Shown in pieces: positions 1 to 5,234 of a stretch of DNA of 5,234 bases. The translations under genes and the position numbers were made by a program. Source of the stretch: Flavobacterium sp. (GTDB taxonomy: Bacteria > Bacteroidota > Bacteroidia > Flavobacteriales > Flavobacteriaceae); contig JAHRWO010000040.1 of assembly GCA_019105125.1 (NCBI GenBank), forward strand, positions 1-5,234, in the 5' to 3' direction. Each line of letters starts with the position of its first letter. Positions within the stretch are counted from its first letter, which is position 1. The notes beneath the pieces are model-generated. The model saw only the letters and a program-made list of their open reading frames with translations, did not search any database and was not told where the DNA came from.

Positions 1-504
1 TTCACCAGCACCTTCTGCATCAGAACCTGTAATGATAGGCGTGTTTACGTAGAAAAATCCTTTTTCTTGAAAATATTGGTGTACTGCAAAAGCTAATGTT
101 GAACGTACACGCATAATTGCTCCAAAAGCATTCGTTCTAACACGTAAATGTGCATTTTCACGTAAAAATTCTAACGAGTGTTTTTTAGGTTGCATTGGAA
201 ACTTCTCCGCATCGCTATCGCCTAAAATTTCTAATTTTGTTACTTGAATTTCTACTTTTTGACCAGCTCCGCGGCTTTCTGCCAAAGTTCCTGTAACGCA
301 AATTGCGGCTCCAGTTGTAATTCTTTTTAAGGTTTCGTCTGGTGTGTTTTCGAAATCTACAACACACTGAATATTATGAATGGTTGAACCATCATTCAAC
401 GCAATAAATTGATTGTTTCTAAATGTTCTAACCCAACCTTTTGCTGTTACTTCATGTAATGTTTTCGTGCTGTTTAAAAGGTCTATTACTTTTGAGTGTT
501 TCAT
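1..504 (-). CDS. asnS: Asparaginyl-tRNA synthetase, N-terminal part (cut at window edge)
   Basis: Cytoplasmic class IIb aminoacyl-tRNA synthetase that charges tRNA-Asn with asparagine using ATP. The 168 residues present start MKHSKVIDLL and run open to the left edge. Residues about 18-95 look like the OB-fold anticodon-binding domain (AKGWVRTFRNNQFIALNDGS, then TGTLAESRGAGQKVEIQV). The linker KFPMQPKKHSLEFLRE follows at 101-116 and the catalytic domain begins with HLRVRTNAFGAIMRVRS. Class II motif 1 ends at FYVNTPIITGSDAEGAGE, with the invariant proline at residue 156; the SDAEGAGE stretch is typical of AsnRS rather than AspRS. From family knowledge the full protein is about 470-480 residues, so roughly two thirds lies outside, including motifs 2 and 3. 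The ATG at 502-504 is the natural start: it gives the expected N-terminus and sits just below a TAnnTTTG box. No Shine-Dalgarno is visible; the leader is A/T only near the start, as is usual in this phylum. No disruption is seen. Confidence 0.96.
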   Translation of the reverse strand, partial: MKHSKVIDLLNSTKTLHEVTAKGWVRTFRNNQFIALNDGSTIHNIQCVVDFENTPDETLKRITTGAAICVTGTLAESRGAGQKVEIQVTKLEILGDSDAEKFPMQPKKHSLEFLRENAHLRVRTNAFGAIMRVRSTLAFAVHQYFQEKGFFYVNTPIITGSDAEGAGE

Positions 505-525
505 TTTTCAATATTATTTATAATG

Positions 526-533
526 CAAATATA
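526..533 (-). promoter_or_regulatory. Putative -7 promoter box for asnS
   Basis: On the minus strand this reads TATATTTG, an exact match to the Bacteroidota sigma-A -7 consensus TAnnTTTG. It lies 21 bases upstream of the asnS ATG, implying a very short, A/T-rich leader. A -33 TTG at the usual 17-23 base spacing is not present; that area overlaps the stop codon of the exporter gene and is A-rich. The call rests on the -7 box and its position, so a chance match in AT-rich DNA is possible. Confidence 0.5.
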
Positions 534-554
534 GCTATTATTTGATTGTGTTTT

Positions 555-2975
555 TTATTGTTCTTTATCGTTCAAATTTTCTTCATTGCCTATTTCTTCA
601 TCGCTTAAAATATTGAAAGTAGGTTCTAAAAATTCTTGCTGATTGGCTAGTTTTTTGTTCAATGTTAGTACCAATGAAGGGAGTAAAACTAAATTAGATA
701 ACATTCCAAAAAGTAAGGTAATAGAAACTAATCCTCCAAGAGCAATTGTACCTCCAAAACTAGAAAGCATGAAAACAGAGAATCCAGAGAATAATACTAC
801 CGATGTATAGAACATACTTAATCCTGATTCTTGTAAGGTTGCAAAAACCGATTTCTTGATTTTCCAATTGGTTCTACCTAATTCTTGTCGGTATTCTGCT
901 AAGAATCGAATGGTGTCATCAACTGAAAGTCCAAAGGCGATTCCGAATACTAAAATAGTGGACGGTTTTAAAGGGATGTCAAAATATCCCATAATTCCCG
1001 CAGTCATTAGTAAAGGAAGTAAATTCGGAATTAAAGCCACGACTATCATCTTAATCGATCTAAACATAAGGGCAATTAAAAGTGCTGTAATGAAAATCGA
1101 TAAGATTAACGATTCTACTAAATTGTCTAATAGATATTTGGTTCCTTTTTGGAAGACCAATGCTTTTCCAGTGATGGATACTTCGTATTTTTCTTTAGGG
1201 AAAACTTCGTTGATTTTTTGTTGTAATTTGCTTTGAATAGCATCGATATTATTAATTCCTTCATCTTTAATGAAAGTAGTAATTCGGGCATATTGACCGG
1301 TTGAATCTACGTAGCTCTTCATTACATTTTCTTTGCTGTCTTTTACCGAATTTTTAGCATACGATAAAATAAAAGCTTGCTCCTGAGTTGTTGGCAAACT
1401 GTAGTATTCTGGATTGTTGTTGTAGTATGCCTGCTTCGAATACTTCACTAAATTAACAATAGAAATTGGTCGTGATAATTCTGGAATAGAATCAATAGTC
1501 TCCTGAAGTTCGTCCATTCGTTTCAAGGTAGTTAACTTCATAACTCCTTTTTTTCGTTTGGTATCAATCATAATCTCGATTGGCATTACGCCATCAAATT
1601 CTTTTTCAAAGAATACGATATCATCGAAAAATGCTGCTTTTTTAGGCATGTCTTCAATCAAACTTCCTGAAACTCTCATTTTAAAAGTACCATAAAAACC
1701 TAATGCAAGCAAAGAAAATGCTACTGTATAAACAATAGTTCGTTTGTTTTTGATGGTTTTTTGAATCCAATTTAAGAAACTTACCGAATAACTTTTTTCC
1801 AAGTGATCTAAATGACGTTCTTTAGGAATCGACATATAACTGTAAGCTACTGGAATTACAAAAAGACACAGTAGGAAAAGTGCAATAATGTTTATAGAGG
1901 TTACGGTACCAAATTCTTTAAGTAAAATATTATCGGTTACAATAAATGTTGCAAAACCAAATGAAGTGGTAAGATTGGTAATTAAAGTTGGAGTGCCCAC
2001 TTTAGTAATTACTCGAACCAAAGCTTTCGCCTGATTTCCGTGAACTCTACATTCTTGATGATATTTATTAGTTAGGAAAATACAGTTTGGAATACCAATT
2101 ACAATCATTAATGTGGGAACCAAGGCTGTTAAAACCGTAATTTCATAACGCAATAGTCCTAAAAATCCAAAGGACCACATTACCCCAACAATAACGATGC
2201 AAATGGATATTAATGTAGTTCTGAAAGAGCGAAAGAACAAAAAGAAAATCAGTGAAGTTATTCCTAAAGCTGCTCCAATGAAAAGGCTAATTTCGCTAAT
2301 AATGTATTCAGAATTTAACGATCTAATGTAAGGCATCCCTGACACATGTAGGTCAACTTTTGTTTCTTTTTCAAAAGATTCAATAGCAGGGATAATTTTC
2401 TTAAGAACCAGATTTTTACGTTCGGGAGTATTAACAATTTTCTTGTCTAAATAAATTGCAGAACGAATTATACCTGATTTGTTGTAAAGTAACCCTTCAT
2501 AAAAAGGCATCTGATGGGTTAATTCTTCCTTTTTTTCTTTAAGATAATTGGCATCAGAAACTTTTGCAGGATTAATCAAAGAAGTAAGTTCAAAAGTAGA
2601 TAAACTATCATTCTTTTGTAATTTCTTTAAGTTATCCAAAGAAATTACTAAATCAACCTCTTTGTTTTGTTTCAATTGGGTCATTAATTTTTCCCAAGAA
2701 GCATAAATTTTTGGAGAAAAAATAAGACTATCTTGAATACCAATTACAATAAGGTTTCCTTCTTCTCCAAATTTGTCTAAGAAAGCATTGTATTCTATGT
2801 TGGCTTTCTCGTTAGCGGGTAATAAGTTAGCTTCGGTATTTGTGAATTTTATGTACTTCCATTGCGAAGCCATAAAAACGGTAAAAATCGCAATAAAGAC
2901 TAATAATCCAATTCTGTTTCTTAATATTTTACTGGCAATATAACCCCAAAAACCAGGGTTTAATCTCTTTAACAT
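555..2975 (-). CDS. MMPL/RND-superfamily inner-membrane exporter
   Basis: Complete 806-residue predicted exporter of the RND superfamily (MMPL-like, COG1033 type); the substrate is unknown, and relatives move lipids, hopanoids or other hydrophobic compounds using the proton gradient. The layout is the classic duplicated 1+5 / 1+5 pattern. TM1 is at 21-38, a periplasmic loop at 39-224, TM2-6 at about 226-248, 252-274, 278-301, 328-346 and 355-380. TM7 is at 412-430, a second loop at 431-617, and TM8-12 at about 619-638, 641-663, 671-694, 719-738 and 742-772. An acidic cytoplasmic tail covers 773-806. The duplication shows in the loop starts (EANLLPANEKANIEYNAFLDKFG vs. a similar stretch from 437) and loop ends (VSGMPYIRSL at 211 vs. 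SITGKALVFQ at 600). TM10 has the acidic relay motif GLSVDD (682-687); the matching TM4 position reads IGIPNCIF. The ATG at 2973-2975 is chosen because the next Met (35) falls inside TM1. No MFP or OMF partner gene of the AcrAB-TolC type is nearby. The family is secure, the substrate is not. Confidence 0.9.
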   Translation of the reverse strand: MLKRLNPGFWGYIASKILRNRIGLLVFIAIFTVFMASQWKYIKFTNTEANLLPANEKANIEYNAFLDKFGEEGNLIVIGIQDSLIFSPKIYASWEKLMTQLKQNKEVDLVISLDNLKKLQKNDSLSTFELTSLINPAKVSDANYLKEKKEELTHQMPFYEGLLYNKSGIIRSAIYLDKKIVNTPERKNLVLKKIIPAIESFEKETKVDLHVSGMPYIRSLNSEYIISEISLFIGAALGITSLIFFLFFRSFRTTLISICIVIVGVMWSFGFLGLLRYEITVLTALVPTLMIVIGIPNCIFLTNKYHQECRVHGNQAKALVRVITKVGTPTLITNLTTSFGFATFIVTDNILLKEFGTVTSINIIALFLLCLFVIPVAYSYMSIPKERHLDHLEKSYSVSFLNWIQKTIKNKRTIVYTVAFSLLALGFYGTFKMRVSGSLIEDMPKKAAFFDDIVFFEKEFDGVMPIEIMIDTKRKKGVMKLTTLKRMDELQETIDSIPELSRPISIVNLVKYSKQAYYNNNPEYYSLPTTQEQAFILSYAKNSVKDSKENVMKSYVDSTGQYARITTFIKDEGINNIDAIQSKLQQKINEVFPKEKYEVSITGKALVFQKGTKYLLDNLVESLILSIFITALLIALMFRSIKMIVVALIPNLLPLLMTAGIMGYFDIPLKPSTILVFGIAFGLSVDDTIRFLAEYRQELGRTNWKIKKSVFATLQESGLSMFYTSVVLFSGFSVFMLSSFGGTIALGGLVSITLLFGMLSNLVLLPSLVLTLNKKLANQQEFLEPTFNILSDEEIGNEENLNDKEQ

Positions 2976-2993
2976 CTCTCAAAAATTAGGGTG

Positions 2994-3001
2994 CAAAGGT
3001 A
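2994..3001 (-). promoter_or_regulatory. Putative -7 promoter box for the MMPL/RND exporter
   Basis: The minus strand reads TACCTTTG, matching the Bacteroidota -7 consensus TAnnTTTG, 18 bases upstream of the exporter ATG at 2975. It lies in the 75-bp gap after the DUF5686 gene. No TTG occurs at the expected -33 spacing (the region reads CACCAATATTTTAAGC), so this may be a weak or activator-dependent promoter, or a chance match. If real, the exporter can be expressed apart from the upstream gene with a leader of only about 10-15 bases. GAGAG directly abuts the ATG, too close to act as a normal Shine-Dalgarno. Confidence 0.45.
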
Positions 3002-3050
3002 ACGATTATTGCTTAAAATATTGGTGTTGAGCGTAATTTTTAAGTTAAAT

Positions 3051-5234
3051 TTAGAATCCTAAATCTAAATAATAAGAAACTTTAATGGCAATGTTGTCGT
3101 CAAAATTAGGTAATTGATTTGGTCCATATCTGTAAAAAGCAACCAAACCAAAACCTTTGAAAATTTTGTTACACTCCACACCACTTTCAAAAAATCCATC
3201 TTCAAGTGTTTTGTAATTGATGCCTAGATGTTGCTGGTTGCTTTCGTTGTTTGAGCCAACAGCTATTCTGGTAACCACTGTAAATTCAGGATTAATTTTG
3301 TATCCTAAGCGTACTTTGTTAAAGGTGTGTTTTAATTGTAATGAAGCATATCGATTAGAAAAAAATTCGTTAAAGTACATCGTTTCAAAACTGTTTTTTC
3401 CAGCAAAAGTGATTCGTTGTAAAATAGCGTCTTTATTTAAATTGTTTGGCACAATACTGTATAAATGGGTTATGGGAACATCACCAAAGGCTATTCCTGT
3501 TTGCAATAGAACAGAACTTTTTTGACCTGATAAATAAGGTAATTCGTAATAGGTTTTAAAATCGATTTTAGTAAAAGCAAAATCATTATCTAAGATATTG
3601 GGTAATGTTTGGGTTAATTGTAATGAAAATTTAGGATGACGTTTTTCATATTCAATTTTTCCCAAAGGTGTTTGCATGTAATTGCTGAATGGATTCCATT
3701 GAAAAGCCAATTGAGCTGCTGTTATGGTATATTGTGTGTGAATATTGTTATTGTTGATGAACGTGTAATTAAATAAAGGTTGGATTTGATTATGCGAAAT
3801 TCCAAAATAACTCGAAGTATTTGCTAATATTTTGCTTTCAACAAAGATGGAGCTTAATTTGTTGTTGTAAAAGGTAGAAATGTTGATGGGACGCGGATCA
3901 TAAATGCGAAATCGTCTGGCGTCAGTTACAAAATTAGTTTGGGCAATTTCACTGATATCATCAGAATAGGAAGCGCTTACCCAAGTTTCGGTGTTTTTAT
4001 CTGCTAAATAGGAAGGGGTAATCCCAAATTTGAACTCTTCATCTTTTAAACCAAAAGCGCCATAAAAAGCTACTTTGTATTTTTCAGATAATTTAGAATT
4101 AGTAATAGCCCCTAATCCCAGACGGAATCCTTCAAAATTGTTGTACTTTACAATACTCCTTAAATCAATATCAAAGATAGAAATAGGGAAATAACCGTTA
4201 ATTATTTTTCTACCCAAAAAAACTTTATGCTCAATTTTTTCTGAAAGCGACAAGCTGTCAATTGAAGTGTAAGTGCGAAGTTTTCTTTTGTCTAAGGTGT
4301 CTTTTTTAAAAGCGTTCCAATATTCATTATCTCTTTTTAGGCTACTTTCTGGAATGTCAATTTTTACTCTAGGTTTTGAAATGTCCACTTTTTTATTAAT
4401 TTCAATATCAAAAGGAGTTGATTCAATAACAACAAAAGCATGATCAGTAGCATTGTTGCTTTTTATGTCTTCTAAATTTGAACTAAATTTTATGGTTCCT
4501 CCTAATATTTTAATGTCTTCATGATTGTTGCCTTTAGAAACTTTAAATTTTCTGTTTTTTGGAAACCAAATAGCATGTTCTTTTTTATAATCAAAAGTAT
4601 ACGTTGCATTGATATTTACAACACCATAAATTCTAAAATAAGCTTGTGATATAGCATAATTTTGAGTGTCAATGTAAAGTAGCCCTCTTAGTCTGTTTGT
4701 GTTCAGTTTTTTTGGCTCGAAATATATTCGATAGGTATTTCTGCCATCAATTTTTACAGTATCCACTAACTTGTAGTTGTAAAGTCTTCGACCAAAATTT
4801 GAAATCGGATTTTGAACTGGAATTTCTAAAATCTCAAACGGATTCTCATAAGCGGAGTAGGAAATAAGTTTTAATCCTAAATATTCATAAATAGGTTGTT
4901 CAAAACCAGCCATTCTTGTAGCTAAAATGGTTTCTTTACTTTTTTTTTGATGGTGTTGGATTAAATTTACTTTCTCTGTTTGATACAAATGTTGTTTTTC
5001 AGAAAATTTCTTGAATTTGTAATTGGTAGAATCCAATTTCATAGTTGGTTTTCCAAAGAAACTTTTCTTGTAAATGGTATCAATTTTTGAAGAAATGCTA
5101 TCTGGATTAGCCGTAACTTGCGCGTATTCATAATTTTTGTACTGAAAACTTTCCAAACGTTTTTCAGGATCGTTTAATTTTCGATTTTCAATTACTTTTT
5201 TGATGATATTGTTTACTTCAATATCAGTATGGAT
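3051..5234 (-). CDS. DUF5686-family outer-membrane beta-barrel protein, N-terminus cut off by the window edge
   Basis: The frame is open from the right edge to the TAA at 3051-3053, giving 727 residues without a start; family members are usually about 800-850 residues, so some 100 are missing. From family knowledge these would hold a signal peptide and the beginning of a carboxypeptidase-regulatory-like beta-sandwich. Residues 8-35 include NNIIKKVIENRKLNDPEKR followed by LESFQYKNY, and TANPDSI follows at 41-47, the characteristic opening of the DUF5686 region. Residues about 151-232 form a run of strands (YNYKLVDTVKIDGRNTYRIY, then RGLLYIDTQNYAISQAYFRI) that resembles a LolA/LolB-type half-barrel; this is inference. 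From about 338 on, alternating polar/hydrophobic strands suggest an outer-membrane barrel, beginning near NNFEGFRLGLGAITNSK. The C-terminus IKVSYYLDLGF ends in phenylalanine, as expected of a BAM-inserted protein. The function is unknown. The gene lies 75 bp upstream of the exporter on the same strand. A TTG at 5154-5156 is in frame but is an internal Leu, not the start. Confidence 0.85.
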   Translation of the reverse strand: MHTDIEVNNIIKKVIENRKLNDPEKRLESFQYKNYEYAQVTANPDSISSKIDTIYKKSFFGKPTMKLDSTNYKFKKFSEKQHLYQTEKVNLIQHHQKKSKETILATRMAGFEQPIYEYLGLKLISYSAYENPFEILEIPVQNPISNFGRRLYNYKLVDTVKIDGRNTYRIYFEPKKLNTNRLRGLLYIDTQNYAISQAYFRIYGVVNINATYTFDYKKEHAIWFPKNRKFKVSKGNNHEDIKILGGTIKFSSNLEDIKSNNATDHAFVVIESTPFDIEINKKVDISKPRVKIDIPESSLKRDNEYWNAFKKDTLDKRKLRTYTSIDSLSLSEKIEHKVFLGRKIINGYFPISIFDIDLRSIVKYNNFEGFRLGLGAITNSKLSEKYKVAFYGAFGLKDEEFKFGITPSYLADKNTETWVSASYSDDISEIAQTNFVTDARRFRIYDPRPINISTFYNNKLSSIFVESKILANTSSYFGISHNQIQPLFNYTFINNNNIHTQYTITAAQLAFQWNPFSNYMQTPLGKIEYEKRHPKFSLQLTQTLPNILDNDFAFTKIDFKTYYELPYLSGQKSSVLLQTGIAFGDVPITHLYSIVPNNLNKDAILQRITFAGKNSFETMYFNEFFSNRYASLQLKHTFNKVRLGYKINPEFTVVTRIAVGSNNESNQQHLGINYKTLEDGFFESGVECNKIFKGFGLVAFYRYGPNQLPNFDDNIAIKVSYYLDLGF

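Noticed and set aside
531..541. Short palindrome AATAGCTATT-like sequence upstream of asnS as an operator or terminator
   Set aside because: It is short, AT-rich and overlaps the candidate -7 box; palindromes of this size are expected by chance here.
856..1236. Plus-strand open frame of 126 codons inside the exporter gene
   Set aside because: It lies entirely antisense to the well-supported exporter CDS, its translation resembles no family I know, and nothing like a promoter or start signal precedes it.
2976..2980. GAGAG next to the exporter ATG as a Shine-Dalgarno
   Set aside because: It directly abuts the start codon with no spacing, and flavobacterial genes generally do not depend on Shine-Dalgarno sequences.
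3050..3063. Small inverted repeat TTTAG-AATC-CTAAA at the end of the DUF5686 gene
   Set aside because: Only a 5-bp AT-rich stem, overlapping the stop codon, with no following U-tract on the transcribed strand; too weak for an intrinsic terminator.
3217..3525. Plus-strand open frame of 102 codons inside the DUF5686 gene
   Set aside because: Antisense to a clear beta-barrel coding region; the composition is what a shadow frame would give, and no start signals are seen.

Overview
The window looks like chromosomal DNA of a flavobacterium (Bacteroidota, Flavobacteriaceae; Flavobacterium or a close relative). The reasons are strong AT richness, Lys/Asn/Ile-rich proteins, starts without usable Shine-Dalgarno sequences, two upstream elements matching the Bacteroidota -7 promoter box TAnnTTTG, and a DUF5686-type outer-membrane protein, a family typical of this phylum. 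The genus is an inference from style and remembered protein resemblance, not from a database search.

All three genes lie on the minus strand, so transcription runs from high to low coordinates. (1) 3051-5234: most of a DUF5686-family outer-membrane beta-barrel protein, cut at its N-terminus by the window edge. (2) 555-2975: a complete 806-residue MMPL/RND-superfamily inner-membrane exporter. (3) 1-504: the N-terminal 168 residues of asparaginyl-tRNA synthetase (asnS), cut at the left edge. The gaps are 75 bp (2976-3050) and 50 bp (505-554), and each holds a TAnnTTTG box just ahead of the next start codon. The genes are therefore tightly packed but may be transcribed separately. No stretch longer than 300 bases lacks a gene. 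I saw no RNA gene, mobile element, CRISPR array, long repeat or convincing terminator.

Functionally, asnS is housekeeping. The other two are envelope proteins of unknown substrate: an inner-membrane RND-type exporter next to an outer-membrane barrel whose periplasmic part may carry a lipid-carrier-like fold. This allows, but does not prove, a shared role in moving a hydrophobic molecule across the envelope. The most specific sequence observation is that the exporter keeps the charged relay motif (GLSVDD) in its second half, while the equivalent helix of the first half carries an uncharged IGIPNCIF.
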